This document shows, piece after piece, positions 1-6,012 of a stretch of 15,118 nt of DNA (positions are counted from its first letter, which is position 1; each line of letters starts with the position of its first letter). The position numbers were made by a program, and so were the translations under genes. The notes beneath the pieces were generated by a model. That model was given only the letters and a program-made list of their open reading frames with translations, had not been told where the DNA came from and did no database searches. Origin of the DNA: a bacterium (Candidatus Gribaldobacteria) CG07_land_8_20_14_0_80_33_18 (GTDB lineage Bacteria; Patescibacteriota; Minisyncoccia; Minisyncoccales; CG1-02-41-26); NCBI GenBank assembly GCA_002779425.1, contig PEWP01000054.1, positions 1-15,118 on the forward strand. Direction: 5' to 3'.

Positions 1-1
1 A

Positions 2-1057
2 AATATTAATTTACCTATTTTAAATAATATTTTATTATCTACCGAGGGAAATTTTTTACGTTTAGACGCGACTAATTTAGAGATAAGTATTTCTTATTGG
101 TTTCTTTGTAAAATTAAAGAAAAAGGAAAGGTTACTATTTTAGCTGATTTATTAACTAATTTAATTAATTTTTTAGAAGAAAAAAAATTAAAATTAAAAA
201 CAATTAATTCTGATTTAGTAATAGAAACAGAAAATCAAAAAAATAAAATAAAAGGAATAAATCCAGAGGAATTTCCAATAATACCAAAAATCGAAAAAGA
301 AAAAATTTGCAAAGTTGATAATAAAATATTATTAAAAGCATTTTCTCAAATAATAGAAATACCCTCTTTATCTTCGTTTCGACCAGAAATTTCCGGTGTT
401 TATTTTGTTTTTTTAAAAAATCAAATAAAAATTGTTGGAACTGATAGTTTTAGATTAGCAGAAAAAAATATTAATTTAGAAGAAAAAATAAAAAAAGAGA
501 TTTCTTTTATTCTTCCGGTAAATACTGTAAAAGAATTAATTTCTATATTAAGTCAAAAAGAGGGTTTTGTTGAGATTTATTTTTCCCCTAATCAGGTTTT
601 ATTTGAATTCCCCCAAGAAGAAATTTCCTCTTCTCAAATTCAGGTTTTATCACGATTAATAGAGGGCGAATATCCAAAATATCAAGAAATTATTCCTAAA
701 AAATATAAAACAAGAATAATTTTAAAAAAAGAAAATTTCCAAAATTTAATAAAACAAGCAGGTCTTTTTAGCGGTAAGAGTTTTGAAGTAAAATTGGCAA
801 CCCAACCAAAAGAAAACAGATTAAAAATTTATTCTTCCAGTTATGATTTAGGAGAAAATGAATCTTATCTTTTAACAAAAATAGAAGGAGAGGAGACAAT
901 TATTTCTTTTAATTATCGATTTTTACTTTCAGGACTTTCCAATATCAACAGCTCGGAAGTAATATTTGAACTTAATGGCGAAGAAGGTCCTGGGGTCTTA
1001 AAACCAGTGGGGGATGAAAGTTATATTTATCTTTTAATGCCAATTAAAGGTTCCTAA
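2..1057 (+). CDS. dnaN: DNA polymerase III beta sliding clamp (5' end outside window)
   Basis: This encodes the ring-shaped clamp that tethers the replicative polymerase to DNA. The frame is open from base 2 to the TAA at 1055-1057, giving 351 residues; about 20 N-terminal residues lie before the window, judged against the usual length of about 370. The first visible residues (NINLPILNNIL) match the clamp's conserved segment after its first helix. GTDSFRLA near visible residue 146 and the EGEYPKY segment near residue 222 are typical of domains 2 and 3. The C-terminus YIYLLMPIKGS corresponds to the YxYxxMPM-type end that helps form the partner-binding pocket. Residues are strongly biased to Lys, Ile and Asn, as expected from the base composition. 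The stop directly abuts the stop of the convergent penicillin-binding protein. An apparent TTG start at 794 is internal and not meaningful. Confidence 0.95.
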   Translation, partial: NINLPILNNILLSTEGNFLRLDATNLEISISYWFLCKIKEKGKVTILADLLTNLINFLEEKKLKLKTINSDLVIETENQKNKIKGINPEEFPIIPKIEKEKICKVDNKILLKAFSQIIEIPSLSSFRPEISGVYFVFLKNQIKIVGTDSFRLAEKNINLEEKIKKEISFILPVNTVKELISILSQKEGFVEIYFSPNQVLFEFPQEEISSSQIQVLSRLIEGEYPKYQEIIPKKYKTRIILKKENFQNLIKQAGLFSGKSFEVKLATQPKENRLKIYSSSYDLGENESYLLTKIEGEETIISFNYRFLLSGLSNINSSEVIFELNGEEGPGVLKPVGDESYIYLLMPIKGS

Positions 1058-3187
1058 TTATAATCCTTTTATATAGTTTTGAACTCCATATTCCCAGTTT
1101 GGGAATTGAGAATCGTCTTGGGAGTTTTCTTCACTAAGAGGATTATTTTTATTTAAATAATATAAAATAGAATGAGGTTCTTTTATTTGGCCGTCTAAAA
1201 TTGATTTTCCGGTTAGAACCTCAAATGATTTTTTGAAATTTTCTTTAGGAAATATTTTCAATGTTTCTTCCATAAATTTATGAAAAATTGGTCCGGCCAA
1301 AACAGTACCTGGTTCTTTAGCCATTTGAGAATTGTCGTTATTACCTACCAAAACCCCGGTTATTAAATTTGGGCTATAGCCAACCACCCAGCCATTGTTA
1401 TGAAACTGGGTTGTTCCTGTTTTTGCCGCAACTTCATAATCAGGAAAATATAGAGAAGAATTGCTGCCAAACATTGGGGCGCGTAATTCATTATCGGATA
1501 ATATCTCATTTATTTGTCTGGCGATTTGATTTTCTAATATTCTGATAGGGGTTTTTTTGTTTTCTTCAATAATTTTTCCTTTTGAATCTTTAATTTTAAC
1601 AATAAAATTAAAAGGAACCAATTCTCCATCATTAGCAAAAACAGAGTAAGCAGAAGTCAATTCCCATAAAGTTACTTCTCCATTTCCTAAAATTAAACCA
1701 AGGCCGTATCTTTCTCTTTCTTTTAAAGTAGTAATGCCAAATTTTTCCAAAAAATCCAAGGCGTTATTAATGCCAACTAAATATAAAACCTTAACTGAAG
1801 GAATATTTAATGATTGGGCTAAAGCATTTTTAAAAGTTATGGCTCCCCTATATTTTCCATCATAATCTTTAGGATGATAACAATCGTTTCCATATTTATC
1901 CTTTTCCTGTTCTGCTGATGGGTTACAGTTCGGGTTAAATTCGGTTTTTACATCCCAAATTACACAATCTGGCGTAAATCCTTTTTGGAAAGCCAAAGCA
2001 TAAATAAATGGTTTTAGGGCCGAGCCAGGTTGGCGAAGAGACAATATTAAATTTACTTTCGGGTCAAATTTACAAGATTTTTCTGTTCCTGTTTTACATC
2101 CTTCGGGCAATGATGAAGTAGCAGACCAATCAGCTGACCCAACCATTGCCAATATCCCTCCAGTTTTTGGATTTACTGAAATAAGAGAGGCGTTATAAGC
2201 ATTATAAACCTTATTGGTCTTTACTCCTTCCCCTATTATCTCTTCAGCCCTCGTTTGCAAGCCAAAATCTAAAGTTGTATAAACTTTTAGCCCCTTTTTT
2301 GTTAAAAATTCAGAACCATATTTTTTTTCAAGATAATCTTTCACATAGATTACAAAATGGGGCGCTTTAATAGGATTTAGGATTTCATTAAAGTTTATTT
2401 CTTCTTTTTGGGCGATTTCTTTTTGTTCTTTTGAAATAAATCCTTCTTTTTCCATTCTTTCTAAAACATAATCTTTCCGTCCCAATAATTCATTTTTGTT
2501 TTTGCCATAAGGAGAAAGAGTTGAAGGGGCTTTAATTACAGCCGCTAAAATAGCGGCTTCTTCCAAAGAAATATCAGAAATATGTTTTCCAAAAAAACTT
2601 TGGCTCGCTGCTTCAATCCCATAAATATTTCCTCCAAAAGGGATGAGATTTAAGTACCATTCCATAATTTGGTCTTTAGAATATCGTCTTTCTAATTCTA
2701 TCGCTAAAATAACTTCTTTTGTTTTTCTTTCAATGGTTTTTTTTCTGGTTAAAAAATAACTCCGAACCAACTGTTGGCTGATAGTTGACCCTCCCATTAA
2801 AGGACTTTTTATTCTTAAATCAGTTAAAATAGCCCTTCCGATGCCTTTAAAATCTAAACCCCGATGTTCATAAAAATTTTTGTCTTCAGCCGCTAAAACA
2901 GCTTTAATTAAAAAAGAAGGAACTTCATTTAAAGAGACAATTGTTCTCTTTTCCTCCCCGGCAATCTCATATAAAAGAACGTTTCCAGAATTATCATAAA
3001 TTTTTGTTGATTGAGGAATTTCTCCTTCGCTAAATTTTTCTGGCCTGGGAAGTTCTGAAAGATACCAAATAAATAATGTCAGTCCTAAAATAAAAAATCC
3101 CAAAAAAACAATCCCTAAAATTTTTAAAAAAGAAAACACTCTTTGTTTATTGGAAAAAACAAAAAGATTATGTTTGCGAGAAACCAT
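1058..3187 (-). CDS. Class A penicillin-binding protein (PBP1A type): glycosyltransferase GT51 + transpeptidase
   Basis: A bifunctional peptidoglycan synthase that polymerises lipid II and cross-links stem peptides outside the membrane. Numbering is from the ATG at 3187 (709 residues). One membrane helix spans about residues 21-44. The GT51 domain follows, with EDKNFYEHRG (Glu101 likely catalytic), GGSTISQQ at 132-139, and a second conserved Glu near 158. The transpeptidase domain has SALK (Ser389 nucleophile, Lys392), SLN at 459-461 and KTGT at 589-592. All catalytic motifs are intact. Five cysteines (364, 372, 408, 421, 436) cluster in the extracytoplasmic transpeptidase domain and could form disulfides. 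The frame extends upstream to an ATG at 3268, but that extension is encoded by a terminator hairpin. A TTGATT-N17-TATGAT promoter ends 7 nt before the 3187 ATG, so I prefer that start; 3199 and 3196 are alternatives. Confidence 0.93.
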   Translation of the reverse strand: MVSRKHNLFVFSNKQRVFSFLKILGIVFLGFFILGLTLFIWYLSELPRPEKFSEGEIPQSTKIYDNSGNVLLYEIAGEEKRTIVSLNEVPSFLIKAVLAAEDKNFYEHRGLDFKGIGRAILTDLRIKSPLMGGSTISQQLVRSYFLTRKKTIERKTKEVILAIELERRYSKDQIMEWYLNLIPFGGNIYGIEAASQSFFGKHISDISLEEAAILAAVIKAPSTLSPYGKNKNELLGRKDYVLERMEKEGFISKEQKEIAQKEEINFNEILNPIKAPHFVIYVKDYLEKKYGSEFLTKKGLKVYTTLDFGLQTRAEEIIGEGVKTNKVYNAYNASLISVNPKTGGILAMVGSADWSATSSLPEGCKTGTEKSCKFDPKVNLILSLRQPGSALKPFIYALAFQKGFTPDCVIWDVKTEFNPNCNPSAEQEKDKYGNDCYHPKDYDGKYRGAITFKNALAQSLNIPSVKVLYLVGINNALDFLEKFGITTLKERERYGLGLILGNGEVTLWELTSAYSVFANDGELVPFNFIVKIKDSKGKIIEENKKTPIRILENQIARQINEILSDNELRAPMFGSNSSLYFPDYEVAAKTGTTQFHNNGWVVGYSPNLITGVLVGNNDNSQMAKEPGTVLAGPIFHKFMEETLKIFPKENFKKSFEVLTGKSILDGQIKEPHSILYYLNKNNPLSEENSQDDSQFPNWEYGVQNYIKGL

Positions 3188-3194
3188 ATTCCTC

Positions 3195-3223
3195 ATCATA
3201 TCGTGAATAATATCACTAATCAA
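3195..3223 (-). promoter_or_regulatory. Probable promoter of the penicillin-binding protein gene
   Basis: On the minus strand, TTGATT (3223-3218) and TATGAT (3200-3195) are separated by 17 bp. The next start codon (3187) begins 7 nt after the -10 box, which would give a leaderless or nearly leaderless mRNA. It sits directly downstream of the terminator of the preceding small gene, where a new promoter is needed. Prediction from consensus only. Confidence 0.5.
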
Positions 3224-3232
3224 TATAATAAA

Positions 3233-3260
3233 ACCCCGCCCTCTAAAAAAAGAGCGGGGT
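3233..3260 (-). terminator. Rho-independent terminator of the small acidic-protein gene
   Basis: On the minus strand, a GC-rich stem (ACCCCGC plus TCT pairing with AGA plus GCGGGGT, with a 2-nt bulge and a six-T loop) is followed by TTTTATTATATT. It lies 18 bp after the stop codon of the 44-residue ORF and just before the preferred start of the penicillin-binding protein. Its translation (LPRSFFRGRGF) forms the implausible N-terminus of the longer penicillin-binding protein ORF. Confidence 0.7.
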
Positions 3261-3277
3261 AAACTCAATAAACTTTT

Positions 3278-3412
3278 TTATTCTTCTGGTTCTTCTTTTG
3301 TTTCTTCTTCTGGTTCTTCTTTTGTTTCTTCTTCTGGTAATTCTTCTTCATCTTGGAAAAGTGAAGTTAGAATTTTCTTTTTAAGTTCCATTGATTTCAA
3401 AATATTTAGCAT
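3278..3412 (-). CDS. Small acidic repeat protein, 44 residues, function unknown
   Basis: The ORF starts with ATG at 3412 and ends with TAA at 3278. The product is basic at its N-terminus (KSMELKKKI), has a short hydrophobic helix-like stretch (ILTSLF), then a Glu-rich tail containing two copies of an EEETKEEP-type unit. I recognise no family. It is not an extension of a neighbour: it has a consensus promoter upstream (3478-3505) and a terminator downstream (3233-3260), so it is the only evident coding content of a transcript of about 240 nt. No Shine-Dalgarno sequence is visible before the ATG, and an internal ATG at codon 8 is an alternative start. The low-complexity tail could also be a chance reading of a repeat in an otherwise non-coding RNA. 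Confidence 0.5.
   Translation of the reverse strand: MLNILKSMELKKKILTSLFQDEEELPEEETKEEPEEETKEEPEE
3281..3336. repeat. 24-bp tandem repeat, about 2.3 copies, in the acidic ORF
   Basis: Bases 3281-3304 and 3305-3328 are identical, and a third partial copy runs to about 3336. The unit is in frame and encodes the acidic EEETKEEP-like repeat. Exact DNA identity suggests recent slippage expansion. Confidence 0.85.
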
Positions 3413-3433
3413 TTAAATTTTAGAGCGACCTTT

Positions 3434-3466
3434 CCCTTTACGGGTTTAGCCCCTCAAAAGGGCTAA
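3434..3466 (-). promoter_or_regulatory. Structured 5' leader with two adjacent hairpins
   Basis: Downstream of the 3478-3505 promoter, the minus-strand leader can form TTAGCCC/GGGCTAA (3466-3460 with 3452-3446, 7-nt loop), followed by CCC/GGG (3444-3442 with 3436-3434, 5-nt loop). It is much more GC-rich than its surroundings. I could not match it to a known riboswitch class; it may be a regulatory leader, an RNA-stabilising element or a dispersed palindromic repeat. Confidence 0.4.
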
Positions 3467-3470
3467 GCAT
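3438..3470 (-). CDS. Possible leaderless leader peptide (10 codons)
   Basis: An ATG at 3470 begins 7 nt after the TATAAT box, the same spacing as proposed for the penicillin-binding protein start. It opens a 10-codon frame (MLSPFEGLNP) ending in TAA at 3438. The first hairpin of the leader lies inside it. It is out of frame with the 44-residue ORF that begins at 3412. Such a peptide could couple ribosome movement to leader folding, but chance is a real alternative for so short a frame. Confidence 0.25.
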   Translation of the reverse strand: MLSPFEGLNP

Positions 3471-3477
3471 GGTAACT

Positions 3478-3505
3478 ATTATAAAAAACAAAAAAAGCTT
3501 GTCAA
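3478..3505 (-). promoter_or_regulatory. Consensus sigma-70-type promoter
   Basis: On the minus strand, a perfect TTGACA (3505-3500) and a perfect TATAAT (3483-3478) are spaced by 16 bp. It lies in the gap just after the ruvC stop and fires towards the 44-residue acidic ORF. The expected start point is about 3471. It is the closest match to consensus in the window. Confidence 0.8.
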
Positions 3506-3511
3506 GCCCTC

Positions 3512-4000
3512 CTAACGTTTAGAAAAGGTATAACAAATTGCCAAAGCTAAAGCATCAGCGGCATCATCTGGTTTAGGGATTTTTTTTAAATTTAAAATCT
3601 CTTTTACCATTCTTTGAACTTGGTATTTAGTTGCCCGGCCATAACCGGAAATTCCCATTTTTACTTCCAAAGGAGTAAAATAAAAAATTTTAATTTTCTT
3701 TTTCGCCGCTAATAAAAGAATTACTCCTTGAGCCTGGCTTACCGGGATAGCTGTTTTTAAATTTTTAAAAAAATAAAGCCTTTCAATAATTAAAGTTTTG
3801 GGTTTATATTTCTTAATTAATTTAGAAAGTTCAAAATATATTTTTTTAAGCCGTTCTTCAATTAATGAAGAAGAACTAGTTTTTATCACCCCATATTCTA
3901 AACATTTTAATTTATCCTTAGCTTTTGATTTCTGGTTTTTAACTTTTATTACTCCATAACCAGTAATCGCTGTCCCGGGGTCAATACCAATGATAATCAT
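3512..4000 (-). CDS. ruvC: Holliday junction resolvase RuvC
   Basis: An endonuclease that cuts Holliday junctions symmetrically at the end of homologous recombination, with RuvB powering branch migration. The 162-residue length is typical. The N-terminus IIIGIDPGTAITGYG carries Asp7. LIIERLYF supplies Glu73, and KPDDAADALALAICY supplies Asp146 and Asp149, completing the four-carboxylate RNase H-like active site. The SGYGRATKYQVQ segment (about 118-128) is the conserved DNA-binding and metal-site region. Its ATG overlaps the TGA stop of yebC by 4 bp (ATGA), implying translational coupling in a yebC-ruvC unit. The Lys-rich stretch at 20-32 is a surface loop. Confidence 0.95.
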   Translation of the reverse strand: MIIIGIDPGTAITGYGVIKVKNQKSKAKDKLKCLEYGVIKTSSSSLIEERLKKIYFELSKLIKKYKPKTLIIERLYFFKNLKTAIPVSQAQGVILLLAAKKKIKIFYFTPLEVKMGISGYGRATKYQVQRMVKEILNLKKIPKPDDAADALALAICYTFSKR

Positions 4001-4734
4001 AAGTTTTTTAAATTTGAATAGATGTTTTGAACTGCATCATTTTCATCTAATTCTTCAAAAAGTTTTTGGCATGATTCTTTTTCTTTCTCTCCCACTTCAA
4101 TCATTTCTTTTGGTTTCCAATCCAAACTTGCCGAATCAATTTTTACCCCTTTTTCTTCTAAATTTTTTTTCACTTTTTCTAAATCTTTAATTCCAGCATA
4201 GATATCCAAATTGTTATCATACCAATAAAAATCTTCAGCCTCGGCCCCAATCGCCAATAACTCTAAATCCTCTTTATTTTTTATATTTGATTTTTGATTT
4301 TTGATATTTACTGTGATGCAACCCTTTTTTTCGAACATCCATTTAATTGCGCCTTCTTGCACCAATTTTCCACCATGTTGGTTTAAAATCTGTTTTACTT
4401 CGCTTAAAGACCTATTTTTGTTATCAGTAATTCCTTCGATAATAATTGCGATGCCTCCCGGCCCATAAGCTTCACAAAGAACCTCTTCAAGATTAGCTTC
4501 TTCTCCGTTGCCGGTTGCTTGTTTAATAGCTCGTTCAATGTTTTCTTTTGGTAGGTTAAATTGTTTTGCCTGCTCTATCGCTACCCTTAATTTATTATTA
4601 GTTTCTGGGGTTGGTCCTCCTTCTTTTACCGCAATCGAAATTACCCTAGCCATCTTAGAGAAAATTTGTCCTCTTTTTTGGTCGGTAATAGTTTTCTGTC
4701 CTCTAATTTTTTTCGCATGACTGTGCCCGCTCAT
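3997..4734 (-). CDS. yebC: YebC/PmpR/TACO1-family protein
   Basis: A 245-residue member of the YebC family, annotated historically as a transcriptional regulator; bacterial and mitochondrial homologues are also linked to translation, including relief of ribosome stalling. The hallmark N-terminus MSGHSHAKKIRGQK, the KMARVISIAVKEGG segment, LPKENIERAIKQATG (about 80-94) and EAYGPGGIAIIIE (about 108-120) are all present, and the length is standard. yebC next to ruvC is a widely conserved arrangement. Its TGA stop overlaps the ruvC start codon. No clear Shine-Dalgarno or strong promoter precedes the ATG at 4734; the upstream gap holds an AT-rich 16-bp duplication and the terminator of ruvB. Confidence 0.95.
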   Translation of the reverse strand: MSGHSHAKKIRGQKTITDQKRGQIFSKMARVISIAVKEGGPTPETNNKLRVAIEQAKQFNLPKENIERAIKQATGNGEEANLEEVLCEAYGPGGIAIIIEGITDNKNRSLSEVKQILNQHGGKLVQEGAIKWMFEKKGCITVNIKNQKSNIKNKEDLELLAIGAEAEDFYWYDNNLDIYAGIKDLEKVKKNLEEKGVKIDSASLDWKPKEMIEVGEKEKESCQKLFEELDENDAVQNIYSNLKNL

Positions 4735-4749
4735 ATTTTTATATTCTCA

Positions 4750-4781
4750 CTTAAATAAATTTAGCCTTAAATAAATTTAAC
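4750..4781. repeat. 16-bp tandem duplication upstream of yebC
   Basis: CTTAAATAAATTTAGC (4750-4765) is followed by CTTAAATAAATTTAAC (4766-4781), with one mismatch. It lies in the yebC upstream region and could be a protein-binding or promoter-associated site, or simple slippage. Confidence 0.6.
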
Positions 4782-4792
4782 CTTTAAATTTT

Positions 4793-4825
4793 AAAAAATC
4801 AAATGATTTAGCAAATCATCTGATT
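4793..4825 (-). terminator. AT-rich Rho-independent terminator after ruvB
   Basis: On the minus strand, a 13-position stem (4825-4813 with 4809-4797, one mismatch, 3-nt loop GCT) is followed by a run of six T from 4798. It starts 15 bp after the ruvB stop codon, suggesting that ruvB is transcribed separately from yebC-ruvC. The stem is weak in GC but almost perfectly paired. Confidence 0.6.
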
Positions 4826-4840
4826 AAGAAATCAAATAAT

Positions 4841-5857
4841 TTATCTAAATTCCAGATTTAAGAAATCAAATAATTTTTGAGAATTAGTTTTTAAATGTTG
4901 AAAAGCAAGCTTAGTAGCAATTCTCCCTTTTGGGTTTCTTTCAATAAAACCAAGCCGCATTAAATAGGGTTCGTAAATATCCAAAATTGAATTTTCATTT
5001 TCCATAGTTGCGGCAGCTAATGCTTGAAGTCCTACCGGTCCACCATTAAATTTTTTAATAATTATTTCTAAAATTTTTCTATCTTGCGAAGTTAAACCCA
5101 ATTCGTCAATTTCTAATGCCAATAAGGCCTCTTTTGTTATGTTAGGGGTAATCGTTCCTTTACCTTTAACCTGAGCAAAATCTCTTACCCTTTTTAAAAG
5201 ATTATTGGCAACCCTAGGTGTAAAACGAGAGGCCTTAGCTATAATTTTTAAGGATTCTCCCTCTGTTTCAACATTTAAAATTTTCGTTGACCTCTCTAAA
5301 ATTTTTTCAATCTCAAAAATTTGATAAAAATCCAATCCGAAACTGGCTCCAAATCGAGCACGTAAAGGAGAAGAGAGAAGAGCAGGTTGAGTAGTCGCTC
5401 CGATTAAAGTAAAAAAAGGAAGATTCATTTCCATTATTTTAGCCATTGGTCCCCTTCCTAAGATTAAATTTAATTTAAAACTTTCCATGGCGGGATAAAG
5501 ATATTCTTCGGTAATTCGGTTGAGGCGATGTATTTCATCAATAAATAAAATGCTTCCCGGTTCCAAATTAGTTAAAATAGCTGCCAAATCACCTGGTTTT
5601 TCAATTGCCGGACCAGAAGTAGTTTTTGTTTCTTTTTTGATTTCTTTGGCTACCAAATGAGCTAGAGTGGTTTTACCCAATCCTGAACCTCCATAAAACA
5701 AGAGATGTTCTATTGATTCTTTTCTTTGCTTGGCTGCCTCAATAATAATTTTAAGATTATTTTTAATTTTTTCCTGGCCTACATAATTCTCCCAACTTTT
5801 CGGTCGTAAGGTTAAATCTAAAACCCTTTCCTCAGTAAAATAATTTTCTCTTGACAT
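4841..5857 (-). CDS. ruvB: Holliday junction branch-migration ATPase RuvB
   Basis: A hexameric AAA+ motor that drives branch migration of Holliday junctions with RuvA. The 338-residue length is standard. RPKSWENYVGQE near the N-terminus is the RuvB signature. Walker A reads GGSGLGKT (56-63), where many homologues have GPPGLGKT. Walker B is ILFIDEIH (Asp107, Glu108). LIGATTQ (151-157) is sensor 1, and SPLRARFG (163-170) is the conserved arginine-containing segment. The C-terminal winged helix contains GGPVGLQALAAA. No ruvA lies beside it, so RuvA must be encoded elsewhere or be missing. The start codon overlaps the -35 box of the divergent small-RNA promoter. No Shine-Dalgarno is visible before the ATG. 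Confidence 0.96.
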   Translation of the reverse strand: MSRENYFTEERVLDLTLRPKSWENYVGQEKIKNNLKIIIEAAKQRKESIEHLLFYGGSGLGKTTLAHLVAKEIKKETKTTSGPAIEKPGDLAAILTNLEPGSILFIDEIHRLNRITEEYLYPAMESFKLNLILGRGPMAKIMEMNLPFFTLIGATTQPALLSSPLRARFGASFGLDFYQIFEIEKILERSTKILNVETEGESLKIIAKASRFTPRVANNLLKRVRDFAQVKGKGTITPNITKEALLALEIDELGLTSQDRKILEIIIKKFNGGPVGLQALAAATMENENSILDIYEPYLMRLGFIERNPKGRIATKLAFQHLKTNSQKLFDFLNLEFR

Positions 5858-5879
5858 ATTTTTAAAAATATATTACAAT
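5851..5879 (+). promoter_or_regulatory. Near-consensus promoter of the small RNA
   Basis: TTGACA (5851-5856) and TACAAT (5874-5879) are spaced by exactly 17 bp. The expected start at 5885-5886 coincides with the first base of the 5' arm of the 17-bp inverted repeat. The -35 box overlaps the ruvB start codon on the other strand, and the spacer is part of a 16-bp AT palindrome (5856-5871). Confidence 0.75.
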
Positions 5880-5884
5880 ATATT

Positions 5885-6012
5885 AGTCCGAAGCTGAATA
5901 GGAATCTCTTTTTTTGAATGGATAATCTGGTTTCGACTGGATTATTCCCGAAAGAAATTCTAAAATTTTTACTAAGTAAAGATACAGTATTCAGCTTCGG
6001 ACTATTTTTTTT
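5885..6012 (+). ncRNA. Candidate structured small RNA, about 125 nt, class unknown
   Basis: The 5' arm TAGTCCGAAGCTGAATA (5884-5900) is perfectly complementary to 5988-6004, and eight T follow (6005-6012), so the 3' end looks like an intrinsic terminator whose stem is the closing helix of the RNA. Within the loop, 5902-5911 pairs with 5951-5960 (one mismatch), and GGATAATC (5920-5927) pairs with 5939-5947 (one bulge), forming a long arm; TTTAC/GTAAA (5968-5972 with 5976-5980) forms a small 3' hairpin. A rod with closing stem and side hairpin recalls 6S RNA, but the length is short and no signature confirms it. It does not look like tmRNA, SRP RNA or RNase P RNA. A MITE-like inverted-repeat element is the main alternative; the well-placed promoter and U-tract favour an RNA gene. 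Its 3' end touches the stop codon of pilB on the opposite strand. Confidence 0.65.

Noticed and set aside
3990..4720. Plus-strand ORFs of 66 and 70 codons
   Set aside because: They are antisense to yebC, which has a full set of family motifs; the translations are low-complexity hydrophobic sequence.
5884..6012. tmRNA (the loop contains CTGGTTTCGACTGG, similar to the start of tmRNA)
   Set aside because: The element is only about 125 nt, has no tRNA-like 3' half, no tag ORF and no CCA end; the match is a short loop sequence.
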